59,749 nt of DNA from Colidextribacter sp. OB.20 (GCF_009911595.1 NZ_QWKG01000024.1:1-59749), one strand, 5' to 3'; counted from the first letter of the stretch, positions 50,110 through 59,163 are shown. Notes: generated by a model from the sequence alone, not told the origin. A program made the numbers and translations.

Positions 50110-51006
50110 ATGGTAAATGTGAAAGCAGAGCAGCTGTCCCGGATCTGGTCCGCCCTGATTACCCCCACCCGGGAGGACGAGAGCGTCAACTATGAGGCGC
50201 TGGAGCGGATTGTGGACCTTCAGATTCAGGACGGCGTCGAGGGCTTCTACTGCTGCGGCTCCTCCGGCGAGGGCCTGCTGCTCACCCTGGAGGAGCGCAA
50301 GCGGGTGCTGGAGCACGTGGTGAGGGCGGCCGGCGGCCGGGTGCCCGTCATCTCCCACGTGGGCACCATCCGCACCCGGGACGTCATCGACCTGGCCCGG
50401 CACGCCATGTCTGCCGGGGCGCTGGCGGTGTCTATGATCCCGCCCTACTACTACAAATTCTCCATGGACGAGATCATAACCTACTATGAGGACGTGATCC
50501 GGGCCCTGCCCGATGTGCCCGCCATTGTCTACAACATCCCCCAGTTCACCGGGGTGGAGTTCTCCAAGGACAACGCCGGCCGGCTGCTGGCCAACGAGAA
50601 CATCGTGGGCATCAAGCACACCTCCACCAACCTGTACAGCCTGGAGCGCATGGGCCAGGCCTTCCCGGGCAAGGCCCTGATCAACGGCTTTGACGAGCAG
50701 CTGCTGGGGGCCCTGTCCATGGGGGCCTGCGCCACCATCGGCACTACGGTCAACCTCTTTACCCCCCTGTTCCTCAAGGTGCGCGCCGCCTTCCAGGCGG
50801 GGGATATGGCGGAGGCCTGTCGCTGGCAGCGGGCCATCAACCTGCGGGTGGAGGGGGCTGTCAAGGTGGGCATCTTCAACGCCATGAAGTACGGCTGGAC
50901 TCTGCGGGGGGTGGACTGCGGCTTTTGCCGCGCCCCCTTCAAGCCCCTTGACGAGGCCGCCCGGCGGGCCGTGGCCGAGCTGATGGCCCTCCCCCTGGAA
51001 CCCTGA
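50110..51006 (+). CDS. DapA/NanA-family aldolase (N-acetylneuraminate lyase-like)
   Basis: A 298-residue TIM-barrel class I aldolase. Motifs: FYCCGSSGEGLLLTLEERKR (carboxylate-binding loop), VYNIPQFTGVEF with the catalytic Tyr, and NIVGIKHTSTNLYSLERMG with the Schiff-base Lys. The family includes NanA, KDG aldolase and dihydrodipicolinate synthase. Context with a mutarotase, a HisD-like dehydrogenase and an MFS carrier favours catabolic cleavage or dehydration of a sugar acid over lysine synthesis. Ribosome site AGGAGG before ATG 50110. Confidence 0.85.
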   Translation: MVNVKAEQLSRIWSALITPTREDESVNYEALERIVDLQIQDGVEGFYCCGSSGEGLLLTLEERKRVLEHVVRAAGGRVPVISHVGTIRTRDVIDLARHAMSAGALAVSMIPPYYYKFSMDEIITYYEDVIRALPDVPAIVYNIPQFTGVEFSKDNAGRLLANENIVGIKHTSTNLYSLERMGQAFPGKALINGFDEQLLGALSMGACATIGTTVNLFTPLFLKVRAAFQAGDMAEACRWQRAINLRVEGAVKVGIFNAMKYGWTLRGVDCGFCRAPFKPLDEAARRAVAELMALPLEP

Positions 51007-51021
51007 CTCCCGAAAAACAGC

Positions 51022-51056
51022 CGGGCGGGCGCCGATTGGCGCCCGCCCGATTTTTT
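51022..51056 (+). terminator. Terminator behind the aldolase gene
   Basis: CGGGCGGGCGCC (51022-51033) pairs perfectly with GGCGCCCGCCCG (51038-51049), followed by six T. Confidence 0.9.
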
Positions 51057-51059
51057 CTC

Positions 51060-51088
51060 TTGCATATTCTCGCGGGATGCGCTATGAT
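51060..51088 (+). promoter_or_regulatory. Promoter of the MFS transporter gene
   Basis: TTGCAT (51060-51065), 17 bp, TATGAT (51083-51088), directly behind the terminator, so the transporter has its own transcript. Confidence 0.65.
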
Positions 51089-51127
51089 GGTGGCGTTTTC
51101 CGATTCTGACGCGAGAGGTGTTTTTGT

Positions 51128-52294
51128 ATGTCCCTTCTTCTGGCCATCATCTACCTGGCCTTTATCAGCCTGGGCCTGCCCGATTCCCTGCTGGGCTCGG
51201 CCTGGCCCTCCATGTACGGCCCGCTGGGGGTTCCCATGTCCTATGCCGGAATTATCTCCATGATTATCTCCGGGGGCACCATTGTCTCCAGCCTGCTCAG
51301 TGACCGGCTGACCAAAAAGCTGGGGGCGGGAAGGGTGACTGCCGTCAGCGTGGGGATGACCGCAGTGGCCCTGGCGGGCTTCTCGGTGAGCCCCACCTTC
51401 TGGATGCTGTGTCTGTGGGCGGTGCCCTACGGCCTGGGGGCGGGCAGTGTGGATGCGGCGCTGAACAACTATGTGGCCCTCCACTACGCCAGCCGGCACA
51501 TGAGCTGGCTGCACTGCATGTGGGGTCTGGGGGCCACAGCCGGCCCGTACATTATGGGCTATGCCCTCACCGCCGGGATGGGCTGGCAGGGGGGCTATCG
51601 GATTATCAGCATTCTTCAGGCGGGCCTGACGGTAGCCATCATCGCCAGCCTGCCCATGTGGAAAACCCGCTCCGGCGAAGGGGCGGAGGAGTCCGGCCCC
51701 GCCAGGGCCCTCACCCTCCGGGAGATTGTCCGCATCCCCGGTGCAAAGGCGGTGATGATTACCTTCTTCTGCTACTGCGCCCTGGAGCAGACCGCCGGCC
51801 TGTGGGCCAGCAGCTACCTGGTTCTCCAGAAGGGGGTGCCGCCCGAGACGGCGGCCAGCTTCGCCGGGCTGTTTTTCATCGGCATCACCGTCGGCCGGGC
51901 GGTGAGCGGCTTTCTGACCATCCGGCTGAACGACCGGCAGATGGTCCGGCTGGGTCAGGCCATCATCGCCGTTGGCATTGTATCCCTCCTTCTTCCTGTG
52001 GGGGAGGGGGCGGCCCTGGTGGGGCTGATCCTCATCGGGCTGGGCTGCGCCCCCATCTATCCCTGCGTCATCCACTCTACCCCCGACCACTTCGGCCCGG
52101 AGAACTCCCAGGCCCTCATAGGAGTCCAGATGGCCAGCGCCTATCTGGGCGTGTGCGTCATGCCTCCGCTGTTCGGCCTCGCCGCCGCCCATATCACGGC
52201 GGCCCTGCTCCCCGGCTATCTTCTGCTTTTGCTGGCCGTCATGGCGGTCATGCACCAGCGGCTGCTGCGGGTCAGCGGACCGGCCCGCAGTTAA
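51128..52294 (+). CDS. Major facilitator superfamily transporter
   Basis: A 388-residue membrane protein with about 12 segments, starting MSLLLAIIYLAFISLGLPDS. Between segments 2 and 3 it has SDRLTKKLGAGRVTAVSVGM, the MFS loop motif; the central loop is MWKTRSGEGAEESGPARALT. The GSVDAALNNYV segment recalls sugar-type MFS carriers. Adjacent to the aldolase gene; it may import the substrate of that pathway, but drug efflux cannot be excluded. GAGAGGTG precedes ATG 51128. Confidence 0.85.
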   Translation: MSLLLAIIYLAFISLGLPDSLLGSAWPSMYGPLGVPMSYAGIISMIISGGTIVSSLLSDRLTKKLGAGRVTAVSVGMTAVALAGFSVSPTFWMLCLWAVPYGLGAGSVDAALNNYVALHYASRHMSWLHCMWGLGATAGPYIMGYALTAGMGWQGGYRIISILQAGLTVAIIASLPMWKTRSGEGAEESGPARALTLREIVRIPGAKAVMITFFCYCALEQTAGLWASSYLVLQKGVPPETAASFAGLFFIGITVGRAVSGFLTIRLNDRQMVRLGQAIIAVGIVSLLLPVGEGAALVGLILIGLGCAPIYPCVIHSTPDHFGPENSQALIGVQMASAYLGVCVMPPLFGLAAAHITAALLPGYLLLLLAVMAVMHQRLLRVSGPARS

Positions 52295-52298
52295 AAAT

Positions 52299-52330
52299 AT
52301 CCGGGATCATACAAAATCCCGGATTCTTTT
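52299..52330. terminator. Terminator between MFS and ProC-like genes
   Basis: ATCCGGGAT (52299-52307) pairs with ATCCCGGAT (52316-52324), followed by TCTTTT. It overlaps the end of the convergent gene. Confidence 0.8.
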
Positions 52331-53135
52331 ATAGCTGGGGCTTGGGGATGTTGGCGGCCAGCCGCTGGATGGCGGGCTCCATGGCCTGAGCCCACATGTC
52401 GAAGCCCTCCCGCTGGGCCAGGAGGTCCTTCACCATGTAGTTGATGCCCCCGGGGGTGGCGGTGGCGGCCATGCGGTGGAGGCCCTCGGCGTCCAGCCCG
52501 GCGGCCTCCTGACACACCGCCCCGAAAAAGCTGGTGACATACTGGGCGGCCAGCTCCCGGGGCACCCCCTGGCTGGCGGACCACTGGCTCAGGGTGTCCA
52601 TCAGGGTGAAGAAGGGGGCCACGCAGCCGGTGACGGCGGCCAGTACGGCGGCGTGGTACCGCTCCTCCAGCTGGACGACCTTTCCGATGTGACCAAAGAT
52701 TTCCGCCGCCTCGCCGTTGGGAGGGGACAGGACGATGGGCCCGTCGCAGAAGGCGTTGAAGGTGAGGGGGACCATGTGGCACAGGACGGCGGTATCACCG
52801 ATCCACTCCCGGATCTGGGGCAGGGTCTTGTCCGACATAAAGTTGATGACCTTGTGGTCGGGTCGGAAGCGCAGGGAGCGGCAGACCTCCTCCCCGGCGC
52901 CGGGCAGGACGGCCAGCATCACCCAGTCGGAGCGATCTGTCACCTCCTGCATGCTCTCTGCCACCGTGACCCGGCCGGGGTAGGCGGCCCTCAGCCGCTC
53001 GGAGTTCTTCCGGCTCCGGGGAGAGAGGACGATGGGGTAGGGGGTCTCTGCGGCACGGGCACAGAATCCGGTGACCAGGGCGGTGGTCAGGGTGCCGGTG
53101 CCGATAAAGCCGAGGGTGGGCAGACTGTTTTTCAT
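52329..53135 (-). CDS. Pyrroline-5-carboxylate reductase-like NAD(P) oxidoreductase
   Basis: A 268-residue protein. The N-terminal Rossmann fold has TLGFIGTGTLTTALVTGFC, then VMLAVLPGAGEEVC. The C-terminal helical domain has ATATPGGINYMVKDLL, similar to the TPGG motif of ProC. The mid-region HMVPLTFNAFCDGPIVLSPP diverges from housekeeping ProC (which has a MPN motif), so the substrate may differ. I chose ATG 53135 behind GGGAGG; upstream codons to 53189 overlap the promoter. Monocistronic. Confidence 0.75.
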   Translation of the reverse strand: MKNSLPTLGFIGTGTLTTALVTGFCARAAETPYPIVLSPRSRKNSERLRAAYPGRVTVAESMQEVTDRSDWVMLAVLPGAGEEVCRSLRFRPDHKVINFMSDKTLPQIREWIGDTAVLCHMVPLTFNAFCDGPIVLSPPNGEAAEIFGHIGKVVQLEERYHAAVLAAVTGCVAPFFTLMDTLSQWSASQGVPRELAAQYVTSFFGAVCQEAAGLDAEGLHRMAATATPGGINYMVKDLLAQREGFDMWAQAMEPAIQRLAANIPKPQL

Positions 53136-53177
53136 AGCATATCCTCCCAAATAATAAATAGTCCGAAATCTGCCCCC

Positions 53178-53206
53178 ATTATACTCCAAAGGAGCCGCTG
53201 AATCAA
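53178..53206 (-). promoter_or_regulatory. Promoter of the ProC-like gene, overlapping a hairpin
   Basis: On the minus strand TTGATT (53201-53206), 17 bp, TATAAT (53178-53183). The -35 element lies inside the stem of the terminator hairpin 53190-53227. Confidence 0.65.
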
Positions 53207-53227
53207 CCGAGTGATTCAGCGGCTCCT
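53190..53227 (-). terminator. Terminator behind mtlD
   Basis: A perfect 16-bp stem (53190-53205 with 53212-53227) with a 6-base loop, directly behind mtlD. The T-run on the minus strand is short (CTCCTTTGG). Confidence 0.7.
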
Positions 53228-53238
53228 GCCAATATTTT

Positions 53239-54399
53239 TTATTTTTTGCACAGGCTCAGAGCCCGGTACACGTCCAGGATGCGGCCGAAGAGGGGCTCCT
53301 GGGGCTTCAGGCCGGTGTACTCCTCCAGGGCCTTCTCCACGCCCTTGGTCTCGATGGTCTCCATCAGCTGGGTGCTCTGCTCGTCCTCGGGGCAGCTGAA
53401 ATGAAGGGCGGCGGCTGCGCCAAAGATCAGGTGGTCCACGGGCAGGCCGTAGCTGTAGGCGGTCATCAGGGGCTTGACCAGCCGGTCGGTGGGGGCCAGC
53501 TTGCGGATGGGCTCCCGGGCCACACGCTGGGTCTCGTCGGCCAGGAAGGGGTTCTGGAAGCGGGCGAAGATGCGCTCGATATAGGCGTGATGGGCGTCGG
53601 CGTCGAAGCCGAACTTGCGGATCAGGCCCTCGCCGCTCTCATACATGGCCTGGCGGACCAGGGCGCCGATGGCGGGGTCGGCAATGCTCTCCACAATGGT
53701 TCTGTACCCCTTCAGGGTGCCCAGATAGGCGCAGATGGCGTGCCCGCTGTTCAGGGTGAAGAGCTTGCGCTCCAGATAGGCGTCCAGGTTGTCCACCCAG
53801 CCCAGGCCCTGGATGTCGGGCAGCTCGCCCTTCCAGCCGCCCTTCTCCACATCCCACTCGGTGTACTGCTCCACCGCCACGTCCAGGGGGTTCTCGAAGG
53901 AGGCCTTGGGGACGATGCGGTCCACGGCGCAGTCGGCGAAGCCCACATACTCCCTGGCGTAGGCCTGCTCCTCCTCGCTCAGGTGGGAGTAGACGGACTC
54001 CCGCAGCTGGCTGGTACCCCGGATGGCGTTCTCGCAGGCCACGATGTTGAGAATCTGGGTGCTTCTCCTGGCCTTCCGGGCCTGGATGCCGGCGGCAATG
54101 GGCTTGGCTACGATGGGCAGGATGCGCAGGCCCACGGCGGTGGTGATGATGTCGCAGTCCCCGGCGATGGCCTCGGCCAGCTCGGGGCCAGCGGAGGAGA
54201 TGCCGCTGATATTGGTGACGGTCCACTGGTCCTGCTCTCTGTCCTGAATGTGGACGGTGTAGCTCCCCCGCTCATTGATGGCGGAGATCAGATTTTCCGC
54301 CACGTCGGCGAAGGTCACATGGTAGCCGCTCTTCTCCAGCAGAGCCCCGATAAAGCCCCGGCCGATGTTGCCCGCGCCAATCATAATTGCCTGTTTCAT
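53239..54399 (-). CDS. mtlD: Mannitol-1-phosphate 5-dehydrogenase
   Basis: A 386-residue NAD-dependent enzyme converting mannitol-1-phosphate to fructose-6-phosphate. Motifs: MKQAIMIGAGNIGRGFIGAL (dinucleotide binding), ILNIVACENAIRGTSQL, VGFADCAVDRIVPK and KLFTLNSGHAICAYLGTLKG with the catalytic Lys/His region. Length matches the family. AAGGAG precedes ATG 54399. It is divergent from the DeoR regulator and mtlA. The intergenic gap 54400-54792 contains the promoter at 54708 and otherwise no gene. Confidence 0.96.
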   Translation of the reverse strand: MKQAIMIGAGNIGRGFIGALLEKSGYHVTFADVAENLISAINERGSYTVHIQDREQDQWTVTNISGISSAGPELAEAIAGDCDIITTAVGLRILPIVAKPIAAGIQARKARRSTQILNIVACENAIRGTSQLRESVYSHLSEEEQAYAREYVGFADCAVDRIVPKASFENPLDVAVEQYTEWDVEKGGWKGELPDIQGLGWVDNLDAYLERKLFTLNSGHAICAYLGTLKGYRTIVESIADPAIGALVRQAMYESGEGLIRKFGFDADAHHAYIERIFARFQNPFLADETQRVAREPIRKLAPTDRLVKPLMTAYSYGLPVDHLIFGAAAALHFSCPEDEQSTQLMETIETKGVEKALEEYTGLKPQEPLFGRILDVYRALSLCKK

Positions 54400-54707
54400 A
54401 GGGATGATCGCTCCTTTTTATAACAGTTTTGAGAATTTCCGGCTTCTTGCTGTGTTATTGCCAATAGTATAGCATTCCCGCCCAGACTGTGCAAGACGGG
54501 AAAATACCGAAAAAATTCGATAAAAAACAAGCAAAATCCGTCAAATGAGCGATTATGACGAATTTGAGGTTTTTTAAACCTGACCCATCCTGGAAAAGAA
54601 GCCCGGAAAGAGGGCGGAGGGCGCGTATTTTGGGGGAACTGTCCGGATTTGTCGAAGTGAACAAAAACAAAGAGAGAGTTTTGTGTATAAATTGAGGCGA
54701 AAACGGG

Positions 54708-54776
54708 TTGACATCTTTTTCCCATTGTGTTAGTATTTGGTCAGTCAAAACCAATCAACAAAGCAAAAACAATCAA
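54708..54776 (+). promoter_or_regulatory. Promoter and direct repeats of the mtl regulator-mtlA operon
   Basis: TTGACA (54708-54713), 17 bp, TAGTAT (54731-54736). Downstream are the direct repeats AACCAATCAA (54749-54758) and AAACAATCAA (54767-54776), 18 bp apart, typical of the tandem half-sites used by DeoR-family repressors. Confidence 0.65.
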
Positions 54777-54792
54777 GAAAGGAGGAATCACC

Positions 54793-55536
54793 ATGCTGGC
54801 GGAACAGAGGCTGAGAACCATTTTGCATCAGGTATCCCAGCGGCAGACGGTCAGTGTGGCGGACCTGTGCCAGCTGACGGGGGCGTCGGAGGCCACCATC
54901 CGCCGGGACCTGAATGGCCTGGCCCGCCAGGGCAAGCTGGTCAAGATCCACGGCGGGGCCACCAGCCTGGAGGAGGAGGAGTTTCTGGCCAGAGAGCCCG
55001 ACCTGGCTACCAAGCAGCGCTACGCCCGGGAAAAGGAGCGCATTGGCCGCTACGCCGCCACCCTGATCGGGGACGATGACGTGGTCTATCTGGACACGGG
55101 CACCACCGTCCTGCACATGGCGGAGCATCTGAAGGGCTCCAACGCTCTGTTTGTCACCAGCAGCATCGAGTTTGCCGCCCGGCTCACAGAGTACAGCCTC
55201 CACATCTATGTACTGGGCGGCGCCCTGAAGCTGGGGACGGTGGACATTGTGGGGGCGGAGGCGCTGGACGCCCTGCGGCGGTACAATTTCACCAAGGTGT
55301 TTCTGGGCACCAGCGGCATCAGCGTCAGCCAGGGCTTCACCACCCCTGACCCGGAGGCGGCGGCGCTGAAATTTTTAGCCGCCTCCCGGGCCCAGACGGT
55401 GTACATGCTGGCCGACTCCAGCAAGTTCGGCCGGGTGACGGCGGCCACCATCCTGCCCCTGGAGGGGGCGCGGATCATTACCGACAAGCTGCCCGACCGC
55501 AAATACCTGGACTGCACCGACATTGTCGCGGTGTGA
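54793..55536 (+). CDS. DeoR-family transcriptional regulator of mannitol genes
   Basis: A 247-residue protein. The N-terminal DeoR HTH reads MLAEQRLRTILHQVSQRQTV then LTGASEATIRRDLNGLARQG and IHGGAT. The C-terminal sugar-phosphate sensor has VYLDTGTTVLHMAEHLKG and LGTSGISVSQGFTTPDPEAA. ATG 54793 has AGGAGG upstream; the longer frame from 54727 overlaps the promoter. It probably responds to fructose- or mannitol-phosphate. Firmicutes more often use a PRD-type MtlR here, so a DeoR regulator is noteworthy. Confidence 0.92.
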   Translation: MLAEQRLRTILHQVSQRQTVSVADLCQLTGASEATIRRDLNGLARQGKLVKIHGGATSLEEEEFLAREPDLATKQRYAREKERIGRYAATLIGDDDVVYLDTGTTVLHMAEHLKGSNALFVTSSIEFAARLTEYSLHIYVLGGALKLGTVDIVGAEALDALRRYNFTKVFLGTSGISVSQGFTTPDPEAAALKFLAASRAQTVYMLADSSKFGRVTAATILPLEGARIITDKLPDRKYLDCTDIVAV

Positions 55537-55608
55537 TGCGCCCGGCTTTTCCCCGCAGTTCCAAGCAGCGCAATGAGAAAGGAAAAAGGAAAGAAAGGAA
55601 GTATTTTC

Positions 55609-57516
55609 GTGAAAGAACACGTACAGAAATTTGGCCGGTTCCTCAGCGGAATGGTCATGCCCAACATTGGGGCCTTCATCGCCTGGGGTCTGATCGCCGC
55701 CCTGTTCATCCCGGACGGCTGGCTGGGCAAGTGGGGTCCCGCCGCCACCATCAACACCATGGTGGGCCCCATGCTCTCCTACCTGCTGCCCATCCTCATC
55801 GGCTACACCGGCGGCAAGGCGGTGGGCGGCCAGAAGGGAGCCGTCGCCGGTGCCCTGGCTACCCTGGGCGCCATCGCCTCCACAAGCAGCACCATGTTCA
55901 TCGGCGCCATGATCTGCGGCCCGCTGGGCGGCTGGTGCATCAAGAAGTTTGACGAGAAGATGGAGGGCCACATCCCCGCTGGCTTCGAGATGGTGGTCAA
56001 CAACTTCTCTGTGGGCATTATCGGCGGCGTGCTGGCCGTGCTGTCTATCTTTATCATCGGCCCGGCCTGCGTGAAGATCACCGACGTGCTGGGCGCCGGG
56101 GTGGAGTTTTTGGTGAGCCACAGCCTGCTGCCCCTCACCGCCGTGCTGGTGGAGCCGGCCAAGGTGCTCTTCCTGAACAACGCCATCAACCACGGCGTAT
56201 TCACCCCTATCGGCACCGCCCAGGCCCTGGAGACGGGCAAGTCCATCCTCTTCATGATTGAGTCCAACCCCGGCCCCGGCCTGGGACTGCTGCTGGCCTA
56301 CTGCGTGGCCGGCAAGGGTGAGACCCGTTCCTCCGCCGGCGCTGCCACCATCATTCAGTTTGTGGGCGGCATTCACGAGATCTACTTCCCCTATATCCTG
56401 ATGAACCCCATCGTCATCCTGGGCCCCATGCTGGGCAATGTGGCCGGCATCTTCACCCTGTCCGTCCTGGACGGCGGCCTGGTGGCTGCCGCCTCCCCCG
56501 GCTCCATCATCGCCGAGACCCTGATGACCCCTCCCGGAGGCTATGTGGCCAACTTCGCCGGCATCGGCGTGGCCGCAGTGGTCAGCTTTGCCATCTCGGT
56601 GTTCCTGCTGAAGTTCTTCGGCAAGGACGCCAGCCTTGAGGAGGCCCAGGCCCAGGTGGCCGCCAGCAAGGCCGCCTCCAAGGGCCAGGCCGGCTCCACC
56701 GGCGCTGCGGCGACCGGCGCCTCCGTGAACATGAGTGCCGTGAAGAAGATCGTCTTTGCCTGCGACGCGGGCATGGGCTCCTCCGCCATGGGCGCCACCA
56801 TGCTGCGCAACAAGCTGAAGGACGCCGGCATCACCGACATCGAGGTGGTCCACGCCCCGGTCAGCGAGATTCCTGGCGACTGCCAGATCGTCGTCACCCA
56901 CCACGAGCTGGCCCACCGGGCTGTAGCCAGCAACCCCAGCGCCCGGGTGGTCCCCATCCAGAACTTTATGGGCGCTCCCGAGTACGCCATGCTGGTAGAC
57001 GAGCTGACGGCCGCCCGCAGCGGCAAGGCCGCTCCCGCCCCCGCCGCCGCAGAGGCCGAGGAGAAGCCCGCCGCCCCCGGCGCTATCCTGCTGGAGCAGA
57101 AGAACATCGTCCTCAACTGTAAGACGGTCACCCCTGAGGAGGCCATCCGCGCCTGCGGAAAGCTGATGGTGGACAGCGGCTACTGCACCGAGGGCTATGT
57201 CCAGGGCATGATCGAGCGCAACGCCGGCTTCCCTGTGGCCATCGGCAGCCATGTGGCTATCCCCCACGGCACCAACGAGTCCCGGGAGTTCATCCAGAAG
57301 ACTGGCCTGGTGGTCATGACCTACCCCGAGGGCATCGTCTGGGGAGAGGATGAGGAGCTGGTCCGCCTGGTGATTGGCATTGCCTCCACCGGCGAGGAGC
57401 ACTTGGATATCCTCAACCGGATCGTAGAGGTCTGCGAGACCGAGGAGGACACCGACGCCCTGGTGGACAGCGCCACGGTGGAGGAGCTGTACAGGAAGCT
57501 GAACGGCCTGTCCTGA
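55609..57516 (+). CDS. mtlA: Mannitol-specific PTS enzyme IICBA
   Basis: A 635-residue three-domain transporter that imports and phosphorylates mannitol. EIIC (about 1-340): FGRFLSGMVMPNIGAFIAWG, VEPAKVLFLNNAINHGVFTP, and GGIHEIYFPYILMNP. EIIB (about 380-470): IVFACDAGMGSSAMGAT with the phospho-Cys. An Ala/Pro linker (SGKAAPAPAAAEAEEKPAAP) leads to EIIA (about 490-635): GSHVAIPHGTNESREFI with the phospho-His. I chose GTG 55609 (AAAGGAAG upstream), as homologues start close to KVQKFG; ATG 55573 is an alternative. Needs HPr and Enzyme I, both encoded in this window. Confidence 0.95.
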   Translation: MKEHVQKFGRFLSGMVMPNIGAFIAWGLIAALFIPDGWLGKWGPAATINTMVGPMLSYLLPILIGYTGGKAVGGQKGAVAGALATLGAIASTSSTMFIGAMICGPLGGWCIKKFDEKMEGHIPAGFEMVVNNFSVGIIGGVLAVLSIFIIGPACVKITDVLGAGVEFLVSHSLLPLTAVLVEPAKVLFLNNAINHGVFTPIGTAQALETGKSILFMIESNPGPGLGLLLAYCVAGKGETRSSAGAATIIQFVGGIHEIYFPYILMNPIVILGPMLGNVAGIFTLSVLDGGLVAAASPGSIIAETLMTPPGGYVANFAGIGVAAVVSFAISVFLLKFFGKDASLEEAQAQVAASKAASKGQAGSTGAAATGASVNMSAVKKIVFACDAGMGSSAMGATMLRNKLKDAGITDIEVVHAPVSEIPGDCQIVVTHHELAHRAVASNPSARVVPIQNFMGAPEYAMLVDELTAARSGKAAPAPAAAEAEEKPAAPGAILLEQKNIVLNCKTVTPEEAIRACGKLMVDSGYCTEGYVQGMIERNAGFPVAIGSHVAIPHGTNESREFIQKTGLVVMTYPEGIVWGEDEELVRLVIGIASTGEEHLDILNRIVEVCETEEDTDALVDSATVEELYRKLNGLS

Positions 57517-57607
57517 GCCCGGCCAAGCGCGCCTGAATCACGGAGCGCATCCCCGTAAGGCTCTTTTGGCAAAGGGGCCTTGGCTCCGCGGGGGCAAGAA
57601 AAATGAG

Positions 57608-57641
57608 AACCGGCCCGATCAAAGCATCGGGCCGGTTTTTT
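57608..57641 (+). terminator. Terminator of the mtlA transcript
   Basis: AACCGGCCCGAT (57608-57619) pairs with ATCGGGCCGGTT (57626-57637), followed by TTTT. Confidence 0.9.
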
Positions 57642-58438
57642 CACTCCAGATTCAGCTTATTTTCCAGAATCCAGCACACCACAGCCAGAAAGGCGGCGGC
57701 GGGAATGAGCATAATGGCGCTGGCGGTGAGCATGGAGCCGTAGACGTTGACAGTAGCCATGTTCATCAGAGCCTGTACGAAGCGGACGGAGAACACCCGC
57801 CCATATATATTCACAATCAAGATATACAGTCCGATGAATACGGCCACGCTGATGAGCTGCCGGTGGCGGGAGAACAGGTGCCCCACGGCCATAGCCAGAT
57901 ACATGGACGCGATAAAGAGCACCAGCAGGGAGAGGATTACCAGGCAGAATTCCGCCAACAGGACCAGCACGCCGGGGTGCTTCATGACTCCATGAAAAAT
58001 TCCCCGGAAAGCTTCCGACCAGAAGGAGAACTGTATCAGCTCAAGCCAGTTCACAGGGGCCATGATGAAGGGGGACAAAAGGGCCACCACCCCGCAGCCT
58101 ATCCAGGTGACGGTTCCGCAGATCAGCTTGGACAGCACCAGCTCCCAGGGCCGGACGGGGAGAGTATGCATCAAATAGCCCTCATTGCCCAGCAGTCCCT
58201 TGGAGAAGCGGTTGACGACAAATCCAATCGCGATGACGAACATGGCAGCCAGAACGGCTATAAAGGCGAAAATCGTAATGCCTGAGGCGGTGGTATCGCT
58301 GAGGCCGATAACGTGGTCGTCCACATCCCAAAAAATACTAAACCGATTCACCAGGGCCAGTACCAGTGCCGCCCCCCAGATGAGGGAAAACTGCTTCCAC
58401 ATGGCCCGGAAGTCGTATTTTAACAGCTTAAACAGCAT
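57641..58438 (-). CDS. ABC-2 type membrane subunit
   Basis: A 265-residue membrane protein with about six segments (IFAFIAVLAAMFVIAIGFVV, VLVLLAEFCLVILSLLVLFI). It starts MLFKLLKYDFRAMWKQFSLI, a common opening of ABC-2 permeases, and has GNEGYLMHTLPVRPWELVLS, a family feature. Its start overlaps the ATPase stop by one base. Together with a YtrA-type regulator this resembles bacitracin/antibiotic-stress exporters of the Ytr kind, whose transported substrate is unknown. Confidence 0.82.
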   Translation of the reverse strand: MLFKLLKYDFRAMWKQFSLIWGAALVLALVNRFSIFWDVDDHVIGLSDTTASGITIFAFIAVLAAMFVIAIGFVVNRFSKGLLGNEGYLMHTLPVRPWELVLSKLICGTVTWIGCGVVALLSPFIMAPVNWLELIQFSFWSEAFRGIFHGVMKHPGVLVLLAEFCLVILSLLVLFIASMYLAMAVGHLFSRHRQLISVAVFIGLYILIVNIYGRVFSVRFVQALMNMATVNVYGSMLTASAIMLIPAAAFLAVVCWILENKLNLE

Positions 58439-59163
58439 CAGAACTCTCCTCCTTCCATGGGCTCCGCCCGGAAAATCTCCCGGAAGAGGGCGTCCACGCT
58501 CCTGCCCTCCTTCTCCCGGATGGTGTCCACTGTCTCGTGGAGCATGATTTTCCCCTCCTTGAGAAAGACAGCCTCGTCCAGCACCCGCTCCACGTCGGAG
58601 ATCAGGTGGGTGGAGATGAGGACGGTGCCCTCCTCGTTGTAGTTGGTCAAAATGGTGCGCAGGATGAAGTCCCGGGCCGCCGGGTCCACCCCGGCGATGG
58701 GTTCGTCCAGCAGGTAGAGCCTGGCGTTCCGGGCCATGACCAGCACCAGCTGGACCTTCTCCTTGGTGCCCTTGGACATGGCCTTCAGCCGGTCATGGGG
58801 CTCCACTCCCAGGGAATGGCACATGTCGATGGCCTTCTCGTACTCAAAATCGCTGTAAAAGTCCCGGAACAGGTCGAACAGATCTACCGCCTTCATCCAG
58901 TCGGCGAAGTACATCCGGTCAGGCAGATAGCTCACCACCGATTTGGTATAGGGCCCGATGGCGGAGCCGTCGATTTCCAGCTCGCCCCGGGTGGGCTGGA
59001 GCAGGCCGCACAGCAGCTTGATGAGTGTGGTCTTGCCGCTGCCGTTGGGCCCCAGCAGGCCCACAATCCGCCCCGGTCCCACCTCCAGGTCCACCCCGCA
59101 CAGGGCGGGGCGCAGGCCGTAGGACTTATACAGCCCCCGGCACTCGATCAGGTTTTCGCTCAT
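58438..59163 (-). CDS. ABC transporter ATP-binding protein
   Basis: A 241-residue ATPase: Walker A GLLGPNGSGKTTLIKLLCG, a degenerate signature (KAMSKGTKEKVQLVLVMARN in place of LSGGQ), Walker B LYLLDEPIAGVDP, and the H-loop VLISTHLISDVE. The KAMSKG signature is typical of YtrB/BcrA-like exporters coupled with YtrA-type repressors. ATG 59163 (MSENLIECRGLYKSYG) has GGAGGAGG upstream. It overlaps the repressor gene by 4 bp. Confidence 0.94.
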   Translation of the reverse strand: MSENLIECRGLYKSYGLRPALCGVDLEVGPGRIVGLLGPNGSGKTTLIKLLCGLLQPTRGELEIDGSAIGPYTKSVVSYLPDRMYFADWMKAVDLFDLFRDFYSDFEYEKAIDMCHSLGVEPHDRLKAMSKGTKEKVQLVLVMARNARLYLLDEPIAGVDPAARDFILRTILTNYNEEGTVLISTHLISDVERVLDEAVFLKEGKIMLHETVDTIREKEGRSVDALFREIFRAEPMEGGEF

